From Martinezella rhizogenes (GTDB lineage Bacteria > Pseudomonadota > Alphaproteobacteria > Rhizobiales > Rhizobiaceae), in NCBI GenBank assembly GCA_013322215.1, contig JAAMEZ010000010.1, positions 62,001 through 126,000 on the forward strand: a stretch of DNA of 64,000 nucleotides, in the 5' to 3' direction. The translations under genes and the position numbers were made by a program. Shown here one piece after another: positions 28,160-37,498 of this stretch. The notes beneath the pieces were generated by a model that was not told where the DNA came from, did no database searches, and worked only from the letters and a program-made list of their open reading frames with translations. Position 1 is the first letter of the stretch; every line of letters begins with the position of its first letter.

Positions 28160-29071
28160 ATGTTGAAGAAAGCACTTTTTGCTGCTACGGCGCTCGTCGC
28201 GCTCGCAGTCGGCGCTGCTGCCAACGCTGCAGACCTCAAGGAATTCCGCGTCGGCATTCTCGGCGGTGAAAACGAAGCCGACCGCCTGCGCAACTACGCC
28301 TGCCTCGCCGACCACCTGAAGAAGGAATTCGGCTTCGAGAAGGTTTCGCTGTTCCCGGCCGCCGACTATGACGGCGTTATCCAGGGTCTGCTCGGCGGCA
28401 CGCTCGACTTCGCAGAACTTGGCGCTTCCGGCTACGCAGCCGTCGCCATCAAGGATCCGAAGGCTGTTACCCCGATCCTGACGACGCAGCAGACCGACGG
28501 TTCGACCGGCTACTACTCGATCGGCCTCGCTCTCAAGTCCTCCGGCATCAAGACGATCATGGACGCCAAGGGCAAGAAGCTCGGCTACGCCGATCCGGAC
28601 TCCACCTCGGGCTACCTCGTTCCGCTGACGCAGATTCCGAAGACCACCGGCATGCCGAACGACAAGTTCTTTGCCTCGACCCAGTTCAACGGCGGCCATG
28701 AGAACAACCTGCTCGCCGCCTACGACGGCAAGGTCGACGTTGCTGTCGACGACTCCTCGGGCGTTGGCGATTTCAAGGACGGCTTCACCTCCGGTACCTT
28801 CCGCAAGGAAGTCGACAAGGGTGCCGTCGACCCGAACAAGCTCGTCGAAGTATGGCGTTCGCCGCTGATCCCGAACGGCCCGCTCGTCGTTCGCAACGCC
28901 CTCGGCACCGAATGGCAGACCAAACTTGCGGACTTCTTCATGAAGCTCCCGACCACCGACGTAAAGTGCTTCAACGCTGTCGAAGGCGGCGACTTCAAGG
29001 GCTACGTCAAGGTTACCCCGGACTTCTACAACGCCGTTATCGACGTTCGTAAGGCTGCCATCGGCGGCTAA
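28160..29071 (+). CDS. phnD: Periplasmic phosphonate-binding protein
   Basis: The protein has 303 residues. The signal peptide is MLKKALFAATALVALAVGAA, with cleavage around ANA-ADLK. The mature part has FRVGILGGENEADRLRNYAC, LLGGTLDFAELGASGYAAVA and LGYADPDSTSGYLVPLTQIP, all typical of PhnD-type binding proteins. Codon use is more biased than in its neighbours (many TTC, AAG, GCC-type codons), consistent with high expression. A strong hairpin directly after the stop would keep its transcript more abundant than that of the permeases. Confidence 0.96.
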   Translation: MLKKALFAATALVALAVGAAANAADLKEFRVGILGGENEADRLRNYACLADHLKKEFGFEKVSLFPAADYDGVIQGLLGGTLDFAELGASGYAAVAIKDPKAVTPILTTQQTDGSTGYYSIGLALKSSGIKTIMDAKGKKLGYADPDSTSGYLVPLTQIPKTTGMPNDKFFASTQFNGGHENNLLAAYDGKVDVAVDDSSGVGDFKDGFTSGTFRKEVDKGAVDPNKLVEVWRSPLIPNGPLVVRNALGTEWQTKLADFFMKLPTTDVKCFNAVEGGDFKGYVKVTPDFYNAVIDVRKAAIGG

Positions 29072-29088
29072 TCCGCATCCCGATAACT

Positions 29089-29114
29089 GGGCGGCCGGAA
29101 ACGGCCGCCCTTTT
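29089..29114 (+). terminator. Intra-operon hairpin between phnD and phnE
   Basis: A perfect 9-bp GC stem, GGGCGGCCG / CGGCCGCCC, is closed by a GAAA loop and followed by TTTT. It looks like a partial terminator or 3' stability hairpin, separating the binding protein from the permease genes. Confidence 0.75.
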
Positions 29115-29137
29115 GCTGTTCACAGAGGCAGGATTTC

Positions 29138-30118
29138 ATGACGATCGCCGATACGCACCCGAGCATGCAAAGCGCGCCGCAGAGCGCCAAGGAGATCGGC
29201 GACGCCTGGAGCAAGATGGTGGCCAAGCGCCGCCTCTACACCGGCATCGGCCTCGTGATCCTGCTCGTCGCTTTCGTCAGTTCGGTGCGCTTCGCCGACG
29301 AAAGCAATGCCGGCCACTTCTTCGAGCGCCTGCCGCATCTCTTCGATTTCTTAAGCTGGCTCATCCCCAAGGACTGGAACGACGTCTACCGCGCGCTCTT
29401 CGACCTGCCGAGCCCGAATGGCGCAAACGGCGCCGGCGGCGAGGAGTTCAATTTCCCGCTCGGCCGCGTCTATGTCTGGGGCAATTTCTACATCCCCGAA
29501 TATTTCGAGCTGATGATCATCACGATCAACGTGGCGCTGGTGTCAACCATCATCGGCTTCGTCTTTGCGGTGCCTTTGGCTTTCTTCGCCGCCCGCAACA
29601 TGTCGCCGTCCCATCCCGTCCGGCTGGTGACGAAGCGCATCATGGAATTTCTGCGCGCCTTTCCGGAAATCGTCATCGCCGGCTTGTTTTCGGCGATCCT
29701 GTCGATCGGCCCGATCGCCGCGATCATTGCCGTCGGCCTGCACACGATCGGCGCACTCGGCAAGCTCTTCTACGAAGTCGTCGAAAATATCGACATGAAG
29801 CCCGATGAAGGCATGCGCGCCGTTGGCGCGAGCTGGAGCGAACGCGTCCGCTTCGCCGCTCTGCCGCAGGTGCTGCCGAATTTCATGTCCTACACATTGC
29901 TGCGCCTGGAGATCAACGTCCGTGCCTCCACCATCATCGGCGCCGTCGGCGGCGGCGGTATCGGCGAGGAGCTGAAGCTTTCGATCTCGCGCGGCTTCGG
30001 CGCCAAGACCATGGCGCTGGTGCTGCTGCTCTTCGTGACCATCATCGCCGTCGACCAGTTTTCCGCATGGCTTCGCCGCCGTCTCGTCGGCGAACATGCC
30101 TTCCTTTTGCAGCATTGA
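29138..30118 (+). CDS. phnE: Phosphonate ABC importer permease, first copy
   Basis: The protein has 326 residues with about six membrane spans. A long N-terminal segment precedes the core. The core contains VYVWGNFYIPEYFELMIITI, VPLAFFAARNMSP, RAFPEIVIAGLFSAIL and the cytoplasmic EAA-like loop GMRAVGASWSERVRFAALPQ, followed by IIGAVGGGGIGEELKLSISR. It forms the inner-membrane channel, probably as a heterodimer with the second permease, whose gene follows after 8 bp. Confidence 0.95.
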   Translation: MTIADTHPSMQSAPQSAKEIGDAWSKMVAKRRLYTGIGLVILLVAFVSSVRFADESNAGHFFERLPHLFDFLSWLIPKDWNDVYRALFDLPSPNGANGAGGEEFNFPLGRVYVWGNFYIPEYFELMIITINVALVSTIIGFVFAVPLAFFAARNMSPSHPVRLVTKRIMEFLRAFPEIVIAGLFSAILSIGPIAAIIAVGLHTIGALGKLFYEVVENIDMKPDEGMRAVGASWSERVRFAALPQVLPNFMSYTLLRLEINVRASTIIGAVGGGGIGEELKLSISRGFGAKTMALVLLLFVTIIAVDQFSAWLRRRLVGEHAFLLQH

Positions 30119-30126
30119 GGTTGACC

Positions 30127-31473
30127 ATGTCCGTCATCGACGCCGGCCGTATGCAGGAAATCGAAGCGCGGTACCCGGAGGTTCTCCACCGATCCTTCCG
30201 CCAGCGCTTCGGGGCGCTGATGATGTTCATCGGCGTCATCCTCTACGGCATCTATGCCGTATGGTTCTTCGACCTCCCGAAAGTCATTTCGGAAGCGCAT
30301 TGGGAACGCGTCGGCATCTATCTCAGCGAATGGATCAGCTATGACGTGCAGCCGGAATTCCGCATTTCCGGCGATAAGATCAGCATCAAATATCCACGCT
30401 TCTCGCCGCTCGGCGACAATCCGAACCCGGACTGGGTAAAGACCAACCCGGATGGCAGCATGGTCGTTTCGGTCAGCGGCACGAGCCGCACCGTGACGGT
30501 GACGAAGACGCAGGCGATCGTAACGGCGCATGGTATCACGATCCCGATCGACATAACCGGCGACACGCCAAAGCTTGTCGGCTCCGAGCCGGTTCCCAGC
30601 TGGATGACCGTCTATGACGACAATATCCTGGTCAATCTCGGCTTTGCCGGCGATGCCAGCATCTCCACCGATCGCGTGAAGATCCGCAAGCGCTTCATTG
30701 GCTGGGCCAATTTCGTCTTCGACACGCATTCGCCCTTCTTCGACAAGCCGGCAAGCGAAGTCATCAGCCTGATCGTCTCCGGACCGCGGCTGGATCCGGC
30801 GCAGTCCAATCTCTCGCTCGCCTTCGACAATATCTGGAACAACGGCGCCTGGCAGCACGGCGACGTCTGGACCAAGCTGTTCCAGACGATCGTCATGGCC
30901 TTCCTCGGCACGCTGCTCGGCTCGATCGCCGCCTTCCCGCTCGCTTTCCTCGCAGCCCGCAACATCACGCCGAGCCGCCTCGTCAACCAGATCCTCAAGC
31001 GCTTCTTCGACTTCCTGCGTTCGGTGGACATGCTGATCTGGGCGCTGTTCCTGACCCGCGCCTTCGGCCCTGGCCCGCTCGCCGGCAGCGGCGCGATCTT
31101 CCTTACCGAGACGGGTACGCTCGGCAAGCTCTATTCCGAAGGCCTTGAGAACATCGACAACAAGCCGCGCGAGGGCGTGAAGTCCACCGGCTCGCCGACC
31201 ATTCTCGTGCATCGCTACGGCATCATGCCGCAGATCGTTCCCGTCATCGTCAGCCAGACGCTCTACCAGTGGGAATCCAACGTGCGCGGCGCCACCATCA
31301 TCGGCGCGGTCGGCGCAGGCGGCATCGGTCTCAAGCTTTGGGAAGCCATGCGCACCAATGCCAACTGGGAAAACGTCGCCTATATGGTGCTTTTGATCCT
31401 CATCGTTGTCTTCCTGTTCGACGCTGCATCCAACGCCTTGCGCTCCCGCCTGATGGGCACACGGGTGAAATAA
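30127..31473 (+). CDS. phnE: Phosphonate ABC importer permease, second copy (long form)
   Basis: The protein has 448 residues. A single N-terminal span (LMMFIGVILYGIYAVWFF) precedes a large extracytoplasmic insert of about 200 residues, and then the same permease core as its partner: AFPLAFLAARNITPSRLV, LRSVDMLIWALFLTRAFGPG, TIIGAVGAGGIGLKLWEAMR. The insert explains the extra length compared with PhnE of about 260-320 residues. ATG at 30127 was chosen; the upstream open frame overlaps the first permease gene. Paired PhnE genes are usual in rhizobia. Confidence 0.93.
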   Translation: MSVIDAGRMQEIEARYPEVLHRSFRQRFGALMMFIGVILYGIYAVWFFDLPKVISEAHWERVGIYLSEWISYDVQPEFRISGDKISIKYPRFSPLGDNPNPDWVKTNPDGSMVVSVSGTSRTVTVTKTQAIVTAHGITIPIDITGDTPKLVGSEPVPSWMTVYDDNILVNLGFAGDASISTDRVKIRKRFIGWANFVFDTHSPFFDKPASEVISLIVSGPRLDPAQSNLSLAFDNIWNNGAWQHGDVWTKLFQTIVMAFLGTLLGSIAAFPLAFLAARNITPSRLVNQILKRFFDFLRSVDMLIWALFLTRAFGPGPLAGSGAIFLTETGTLGKLYSEGLENIDNKPREGVKSTGSPTILVHRYGIMPQIVPVIVSQTLYQWESNVRGATIIGAVGAGGIGLKLWEAMRTNANWENVAYMVLLILIVVFLFDAASNALRSRLMGTRVK

Positions 31474-31662
31474 AAAAGAACCGGAAAAAATCATTCCGCA
31501 TCATCATTCTGTCACGGGAATCCGGTAGCGCAGGCCGGCAAGACCGTAGCGCTCAAACCGGCTTTAGCCGGATTCGAGCTGTTGCTGCCTTGCTGCTCTT
31601 GCGGTTTGTCGCAAATCACCCAACAGTGTTCCGCGCAGCCGATTTTTCCAAGGAATGCAGCC

Positions 31663-32349
31663 TTGCGCTATGCTCTCTATTTCACGCCGCCCAAAGATGA
31701 TCCGTTGACATCGCTTGCCGCCCGCTGGCTCGGTCGCGACGCATTTTCGGGTGAGATTTTTTCCGACAAGGCAATGGCGCCGCTACCGGAAGGCCATGCC
31801 GAACTAACGGCCGATCCCCGCCGTTACGGCTTCCATGCCACGCTGAAGGCACCGTTCGAGCTTGCCGGCTCGGTGACCGAGCGCGATCTCCTCGAGGTTG
31901 CTGCCGAATTTGCCGCTAAGGCCAAGGCTTTCACCATTCCGGAACTGGTGCTCGGTCAGCTCGGCCATTTCTTCGCGCTCGTTCCTGGCACCGTTTACCC
32001 GCCGCTGCAGGATTTTGCCTCACGGGTGGTGAAAACCTTCGAGCCGTTCCGCGCAGCGCTTTCGGACCATGATATCGCCCGGCGCAACCCGGAAGCGATG
32101 ACCGAACCGCAGCGCGCCAATCTGCTGCGCTGGGGCTATCCATACGTCAACGACGAGTTTCGTTTCCATATGACGTTGACCGGGCGCGTTCCGACCGACC
32201 GCCAAGCTGAAATGCATGATGTCCTGCGCGAGCGCTTCGCCGAGCATACCGGCAAGCCGCTCGAGATTTCCGGCCTCGCCATCTTCGTCGAAGACGAGCG
32301 CGGAGCCCCCTTTACCGTCCGTTCCTGGCTGCCGCTTGCTGGCGCCTAA
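31663..32349 (+). CDS. DUF1045 phosphonate-operon protein, 2H phosphoesterase-like
   Basis: The protein has 228 residues. It begins LRYALYFTPPKDDPLTSLA, exactly where homologues begin MRYA.YFTPP, so the TTG at 31663 (AAGGAA eight bases upstream) is the probable start; the longer frame has no ribosome site. Two His-x-Thr signatures, YGFHATLKAPFEL and FRFHMTLTGRV, are spaced as in the 2H phosphodiesterase superfamily. DUF1045 proteins occur in phn operons and are annotated only as putative phosphonate metabolism proteins. Opening of the ribose cyclic phosphate made by PhnJ is an attractive but unproven role here, where no phnP is visible. Confidence 0.85.
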   Translation: MRYALYFTPPKDDPLTSLAARWLGRDAFSGEIFSDKAMAPLPEGHAELTADPRRYGFHATLKAPFELAGSVTERDLLEVAAEFAAKAKAFTIPELVLGQLGHFFALVPGTVYPPLQDFASRVVKTFEPFRAALSDHDIARRNPEAMTEPQRANLLRWGYPYVNDEFRFHMTLTGRVPTDRQAEMHDVLRERFAEHTGKPLEISGLAIFVEDERGAPFTVRSWLPLAGA

Positions 32350-32365
32350 CAGTGAAAGACCCGAC

Positions 32366-33505
32366 ATGACCAAAGAAACCGTCCTTTCCAACGCCCGCAT
32401 CGTCCTCGAAGACAAGGTCGTCGAGGGTTCCGTGCTGATCCGTGACGGTCGTATCGCCGCCATTTCCGAGGGCAAGTCGGAGATCGGCGAGAATTTCGAA
32501 GGCGACTATCTGATCCCCGGCCTAGTCGAGCTGCATACCGACCATCTGGAAGCCCATTACTCGCCTCGTCCGGGCGTTCGCTGGAACAAGACGGCCGCGA
32601 TCCAGGCGCATGATGCCCAGATCGTCACCTCGGGTATCACCACCGTGTTCGACTGCCTGCGCATGGGCTCGGACGAGGACGGCGGCTTCGAAAAGGGCGA
32701 GATGCGCGACATGGCCGACGCCATTCAGGCCGCCCAGCGCGAGGACCGTCTGCGCGCCGATCACCTGATCCATCTGCGCTGCGAAGTCTCCTCCGACAAC
32801 GTTCTCGACCACTTCCAGGATTTCGAGAAGGACGCCTACGTTCGTCTCGTCTCGCTGATGGACCATGCGCCGGGCCAGCGCCAGTTCCAGACCATGGACC
32901 AGTACATCTTCTACTACCAGAAGAAGCGCGGGCTCAGCGACGAGGCCTTTGCGAAGTTCGTCGCCAAGCGCCAGGACGAATCGGCCAGGTATGCGACGCC
33001 CAACCGCGACGTGATCTCCAAGGTCTGCGCCGAGCGCGGCATCACCGTTGCCAGCCATGACGACGCGACGCTCGCCCATGTCGACGAAGCCATCCACTAC
33101 GGCGTTCGCCTCGCGGAATTCCCGACCAGCGTCGATGCCGCCAAGGCCTCGCATGGCGCCGGCATGAGCGTGCTGATGGGCGCGCCGAACATCGTGCGCG
33201 GCAAGTCGCATTCGGGCAATATCGCCGCTCGCGATCTCGCCGAACTCGGCGTTCTCGATGTGCTTTCCTCCGATTACGTGCCGCTCAGCCTGCTGCATGC
33301 CCCCTTCATCCTCGCGGACGAAGTCGAGGGTATTTCGCTGCCGCAGGCGATCGCCATGGTGACGGCTACGCCGGCAAAGACGGTCAGCCTGAACGACCGC
33401 GGCCGCATTGCCGAGGGCTTGCGCGCCGATCTGGTTCGCGTTCGCCGCGATCATGGCGTGCCGGTCACGCGCTCGGTCTGGCGGGAAGGACGGCGGGTCG
33501 CATGA
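32366..33505 (+). CDS. phnM: Alpha-D-ribose 1-methylphosphonate 5-triphosphate diphosphatase
   Basis: The protein has 379 residues of the amidohydrolase superfamily. It removes pyrophosphate from the PhnGHI product before the PhnJ step. LIPGLVELHTDHLEAHYSPR holds the metal-binding His pair, ITTVFDCLRMG follows, and later come the strand-end His in ASHDDATLAHV and the Asp in LSSDYVPLSLL. ATG at 32366 fits the family start (MTKETVLSNARIVL). The stop overlaps phnN by four bases. Confidence 0.95.
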   Translation: MTKETVLSNARIVLEDKVVEGSVLIRDGRIAAISEGKSEIGENFEGDYLIPGLVELHTDHLEAHYSPRPGVRWNKTAAIQAHDAQIVTSGITTVFDCLRMGSDEDGGFEKGEMRDMADAIQAAQREDRLRADHLIHLRCEVSSDNVLDHFQDFEKDAYVRLVSLMDHAPGQRQFQTMDQYIFYYQKKRGLSDEAFAKFVAKRQDESARYATPNRDVISKVCAERGITVASHDDATLAHVDEAIHYGVRLAEFPTSVDAAKASHGAGMSVLMGAPNIVRGKSHSGNIAARDLAELGVLDVLSSDYVPLSLLHAPFILADEVEGISLPQAIAMVTATPAKTVSLNDRGRIAEGLRADLVRVRRDHGVPVTRSVWREGRRVA

Positions 33506-34107
33506 GCGCGGACGCCAATATCAAGCCGGCTAATGCAGGTCTGGCGGATGCGGCGGCGGGCATACTCGCCGTCGTCGTCGGCCCGAGCGGCGCCGGCAAG
33601 GATACCCTGATGAATCTCGCCGCCCAGCACTTTGCCGGCCGGCCCAATGTGCACTTCGTCCGCCGCGTCATCACCCGCGACGGCGATGCCGGCAACGAGG
33701 ATCACAGAAGCGTTTCGGAGGCCGACTTCAACGCCATGGAGCAGGCTGGCGCCTTCGCCGTCTCCTGGGAAGCACATGGCCTGAAATACGGCATTCCCGC
33801 CGACATCTTCGGTGAGCTTGCGCAGGGCCATCTGGTGATCGCCAATGGCTCGCGTTCGGCTCTGCATCACTTCCAGAGCGCATTTCCGCGGCTGAAGATC
33901 ATCAATATCACAGCCACGCGCGAAGTGCTGGCCGAGCGCCTGATGGCGCGTGGACGCGAGAGCCGCGAAGACGTACTGAAGCGGCTGGAGAGAAGCTCGC
34001 TGACCGTCGAGGGCAGCTATGACGTCGCCGATATCGACAATAGCGGTACGCTCGAAGAGGCGGAACGCGCCATTATTTCGGTGCTGGAAACGCTGGTCCG
34101 CAAATAA
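33502..34107 (+). CDS. phnN: Ribose 1,5-bisphosphate phosphokinase
   Basis: The protein has 201 residues. It makes PRPP from ribose 1,5-bisphosphate, the last step that recovers ribose after C-P cleavage. The guanylate-kinase-like P-loop is [18 protein letters not shown], followed by RRVITRDGDAGNEDH and the lid segment FAVSWEAHGLKYGIP. It begins in an ATGA overlap with phnM and ends the transporter operon. The next gene is convergent, with a 27-bp gap and no terminator visible. Confidence 0.95.
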   Translation: MSADANIKPANAGLADAAAGILAVVVGPSGAGKDTLMNLAAQHFAGRPNVHFVRRVITRDGDAGNEDHRSVSEADFNAMEQAGAFAVSWEAHGLKYGIPADIFGELAQGHLVIANGSRSALHHFQSAFPRLKIINITATREVLAERLMARGRESREDVLKRLERSSLTVEGSYDVADIDNSGTLEEAERAIISVLETLVRK

Positions 34108-34134
34108 GCCCATCTCGGTGGCGGCGATGCACGG

Positions 34135-34404
34135 TCATTTGACCCGCCACACATCCTCATAGCCCTGATCGTCGATGATGAACCGCGTCCCCACCGGAAG
34201 ATGGAGGTATCTGACGACGGCCGGCAACACATCGCTCAAATGCGCTGTGTGCACGGGCTGATAAAAATCCTCGGCGTCGGAATATTCGCCACAATAGAAA
34301 AACCAGCTGATGTTGCCGCCCTCAGGCACGGCCTGCCGCACACCATAGATCGGCATGCGGCCGAGCGTCGATAGAGCGACGGCCACCATGTCTTCCGGCT
34401 CCAT
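34135..34404 (-). CDS. Small protein downstream of polA, DUF2185/Imm33-like
   Basis: The protein has 89 residues and no signal or membrane segment. It reads GNISWFFYCGEYSDAEDFYQ and then DVLPAVVRYLHLPVGTRFII followed by acidic residues. This resembles the DUF2185 / Imm33 pattern (a W-F-x-G-E/D core, a D-N-x-L middle and a P-x-G-x-x-F end). That similarity is weak and from memory; no toxin gene is nearby, so an immunity role is not supported. It begins 32 bp after the polA stop on the same strand, with a modest GCCGGA ribosome site, and is probably co-transcribed with polA. Confidence 0.6.
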   Translation of the reverse strand: MEPEDMVAVALSTLGRMPIYGVRQAVPEGGNISWFFYCGEYSDAEDFYQPVHTAHLSDVLPAVVRYLHLPVGTRFIIDDQGYEDVWRVK

Positions 34405-34436
34405 TTCCGGCTTGCCTGGTTCGGGCTCGCTTCCGC

Positions 34437-37400
34437 TCAGTGCGCCTCATCCCAATTATGGGCGGCGCGGGCATCGACCTTCAGCGGCACGGCCATATCG
34501 ACCGCCGGCATCGCGGCATTTTCCATGACCGAGACGATGATCGGCGTCGTGCGCTCGACATCGGCATCCTCGACTTCGAAGATCAGTTCGTCATGCACCT
34601 GTAAAAGCATGCGCACGCGATCGCCGAGCCCCGCTGCAGCCAGCGCCGGCTCCATCTTGATCATGGCGCGGCGGATGACGTCGGCGGCAGAACCCTGGAT
34701 CGGCGCATTGATCGAGGCACGCTCGTTGAAGGCGCGGACGGAGGGGTTGGAAGAGCGGATTTCCGGGAAATGGATGCGGCGACCGAAGATCGTCTCGACA
34801 TAGCCCTTGTCGCGCGCGGCCTGCTTGGTGCTGTCCATATAGTCGCGGATGCCCGGGAAGCGCTCGAAATACTTCTTGATGTAATCGCTCGCTTCCGAGC
34901 GCTCGATCGAAAGCTGGTTCGCCAGGCCGAAGGCGGAAATGCCGTAGATGATGCCGAAGTTGATGGCCTTGGCACGGCGGCGCACCTCGCTCGGCATGCC
35001 CTCTACCGGGACGCCGAACATTTCCGACGCCGTCATCGCGTGAATGTCGATACCGTCTTCGAAGGCTTGCTTGAGCTGCGGGATGTTGGCAACGTGCGCC
35101 AGCACGCGCAGTTCGATCTGGCTGTAGTCGGCCGAGACGAGCTTGTGGCCCGGCGTCGAAATGAAAGCCGTGCGGATCTTGCGGCCTTCCGCCGTGCGCA
35201 CCGGAATATTCTGCAGGTTCGGCTCGGAGGACGACAGGCGCCCGGTCGTGGTCGATGCCAGCGAATAGGAGGTGTGAACGCGCTTCGTCTCAGGATGGAC
35301 GTAGCCTGGCAACGCATCCGTATAGGTGGATTTCAGCTTGGTGAGCTGGCGCCAATCGACAATCTTGCGCGGCAGTTCGAAGCCGGCCGCGGCCAAATCC
35401 TCCAGCACCTGCGCCGAGGTCGACCATTGCCCGGTCTTTGTTTTGCTGCCGCCGGCCAACCCCATCTTGCCGAAGAGAATGTCGCCGAGCTGCTTCGGAG
35501 AGCCGATGTTGAAGCGCTCACCGGCCAACGTATAGATCTCATCCTCGAGCGCTGCGGCGCCCTGCGCCAGTTCGCCGGAAAGGCGAGAAAGGATCTGCCG
35601 GTCGATGGTGATGCCGCGCTCTTCCATATGGGCAAGCACGGGCACCAGAGGCCGTTCCAGCCGCTCGTAGACGGCCGAAAGTTTTTCTGCCGCAAGTCGT
35701 GGTTTGAGTACCAGCCACAGGCGCAAGGTCACATCGGCATCCTCGGCGGCATAGGCCGTGGCGCGGTCGATATCGACGAGATCGAAGGTGACATTGGATT
35801 TGCCGCTGCCGGCCACGTCCTTGTAGGCGATCGGCTTGTGGCCGAGCCAGCGCTCGGAGAGGCTATCCATGCCATGCGTCGCATTGGAGCCGCCATCGAG
35901 CACATAGGAGAGCAACATCGTGTCGTCGAACGCCTTCGTCTCGATGCCGTAGCGCTTCATCAGCAGATAGTCGTATTTCAGGTTCTGCGCGATCTTGAGG
36001 ATGGAGGCATCCTCCAGCAGATCCTTCAATCTCGCCAGCGCATCACGCAGCGGAATCTGATTGTCGGCCAGGCCGCCGCCGAGCAGATCGCCCACACCGG
36101 TCTTGTGGGTGAGAGGCACATAGGCAGCACGGATCGAAGCGCCCGTCGGATCGTTGCGGTTGTCGGCGATCGCCAACGAGAAGCCCACGATCTCGGCCTG
36201 CATGACATCGAGCGATGTCGTTTCGGTGTCGAAGGCGACGATGCCGGTTTCGCGCGCATCCGCGATCCAGCGGTCGAGCGTGGCGATATCGCGAATGGTC
36301 ACATATTTCGAATGATCGATCGGTGCGGTGGCAAAGCTTGCGGCACGCGCATTGGCGAGCTCCGCCGGCTCGGTCAGCCCCTCGACCGCCAAGCGCGGCT
36401 TGACCACCGGCGCCGGCACGGAAACACCTTCTGCCGACACCGTCTCGCCGGCAACAAGTTCGACATTTTCGCCGACATCGAGATCCGGGCCATGCGCCTT
36501 TTCGGCCAACTCGACCTTGACGACGGATGGCTCGATCGCGGCCGGGTCACAATCGCAGGCATCGGCAACGCGGCGCGTCAGCGAGGTGAATTCCATCGCC
36601 TTGAGGAAGCCGATCAGCTTCGGACCATTCTGCGGCTCGAGCACCAGAGCGTCGAGTTCGAGATCCAGCGGCACATCGGTTCTGAGCGTCACCAGCTGGC
36701 GGGAGATGCGCGCGAGCTCGGAATTGGCGATAATGTTTTCGCGGCGCTTCTGCTGCTTGATCTCGCCGGCGCGGGCAAGCAGCGTGTCGAGATCGCCGAA
36801 TTCCTCCAGAAGCTGCGCCGCCGTCTTCGGGCCGATGCCAGGAATGCCCGGCACGTTGTCGACCGAATCGCCGGTCATGGCCTGCAGATCGATCATCTTG
36901 TCGGGCGGAACGCCCCATTTCTCGATGACGTCGGGAATGCCGATCTGCTTGTCCTTCATGCTGTCATACATGTGGACCATGGGCGTAACGAGCTGCATCA
37001 GGTCCTTGTCGGACGAGATGATCGTCACATCGGAACCGGCGGCTTCCGCCTGGCGGGCATAGGTGGCGATGATATCGTCGGCCTCGAAACCGTCGGTTTC
37101 GATGCAGGGCAGGTTGAAGGCGCGGGTCGCCTCGCGGATAAGGCCGAATTGCGGGATCAGCTCCTCCGGCGGCGCCGAACGGTTGGCCTTGTATTCCGGG
37201 AAAATCTCCTTGCGGAAGGTCTTCGAGGAATAATCGAAGATGACGGCGAAATGCGTCGGCGTCACCCCGACCGAGGTGTCGCGCGCCGAGGTCAAGAGCT
37301 TCCACAGCATGTTGCAGAAACCGGAGACGGCGCCGACAGGCAATCCGTCGGACTTGCGCGTCAGCGGCGGCAGGGCATGGAAGGCCCGGAATATGAAACC

Positions 37401-37439
37401 GGAGCCGTCGACGAGGAAGAGATGATCACCTTTTTTCAT
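34437..37439 (-). CDS. polA: DNA polymerase I
   Basis: The protein has 1000 residues with three full domains. The 5'-3' exonuclease covers about 1-290 (LFLVDGSGFIFRAFHALPPL; TGDSVDNVPGIPGIGPKTAA). The 3'-5' exonuclease covers about 390-590 with intact DEDD residues: FDTETTSLD, NLKYDYLLM and YAAEDADVTLRL. The polymerase domain follows (LVSADYSQIELRVLAHVA; RRRAKAINFGIIYGISAFGL; LLQVHDELIFEV). The proofreading site is therefore conserved, unlike in some bacterial PolA. A linker of about 90 residues, rich in Ala/Glu/Val, separates the first two domains. The start at 37439 (MKKGDHLFLVDG) was chosen over an upstream in-frame codon. Confidence 0.97.
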   Translation of the reverse strand: MKKGDHLFLVDGSGFIFRAFHALPPLTRKSDGLPVGAVSGFCNMLWKLLTSARDTSVGVTPTHFAVIFDYSSKTFRKEIFPEYKANRSAPPEELIPQFGLIREATRAFNLPCIETDGFEADDIIATYARQAEAAGSDVTIISSDKDLMQLVTPMVHMYDSMKDKQIGIPDVIEKWGVPPDKMIDLQAMTGDSVDNVPGIPGIGPKTAAQLLEEFGDLDTLLARAGEIKQQKRRENIIANSELARISRQLVTLRTDVPLDLELDALVLEPQNGPKLIGFLKAMEFTSLTRRVADACDCDPAAIEPSVVKVELAEKAHGPDLDVGENVELVAGETVSAEGVSVPAPVVKPRLAVEGLTEPAELANARAASFATAPIDHSKYVTIRDIATLDRWIADARETGIVAFDTETTSLDVMQAEIVGFSLAIADNRNDPTGASIRAAYVPLTHKTGVGDLLGGGLADNQIPLRDALARLKDLLEDASILKIAQNLKYDYLLMKRYGIETKAFDDTMLLSYVLDGGSNATHGMDSLSERWLGHKPIAYKDVAGSGKSNVTFDLVDIDRATAYAAEDADVTLRLWLVLKPRLAAEKLSAVYERLERPLVPVLAHMEERGITIDRQILSRLSGELAQGAAALEDEIYTLAGERFNIGSPKQLGDILFGKMGLAGGSKTKTGQWSTSAQVLEDLAAAGFELPRKIVDWRQLTKLKSTYTDALPGYVHPETKRVHTSYSLASTTTGRLSSSEPNLQNIPVRTAEGRKIRTAFISTPGHKLVSADYSQIELRVLAHVANIPQLKQAFEDGIDIHAMTASEMFGVPVEGMPSEVRRRAKAINFGIIYGISAFGLANQLSIERSEASDYIKKYFERFPGIRDYMDSTKQAARDKGYVETIFGRRIHFPEIRSSNPSVRAFNERASINAPIQGSAADVIRRAMIKMEPALAAAGLGDRVRMLLQVHDELIFEVEDADVERTTPIIVSVMENAAMPAVDMAVPLKVDARAAHNWDEAH

Positions 37440-37498
37440 GGAAGCATGGATAGCGTGGCACACTTCCAACGTCCATATAAACTTCAGTTTTGCAGGCT

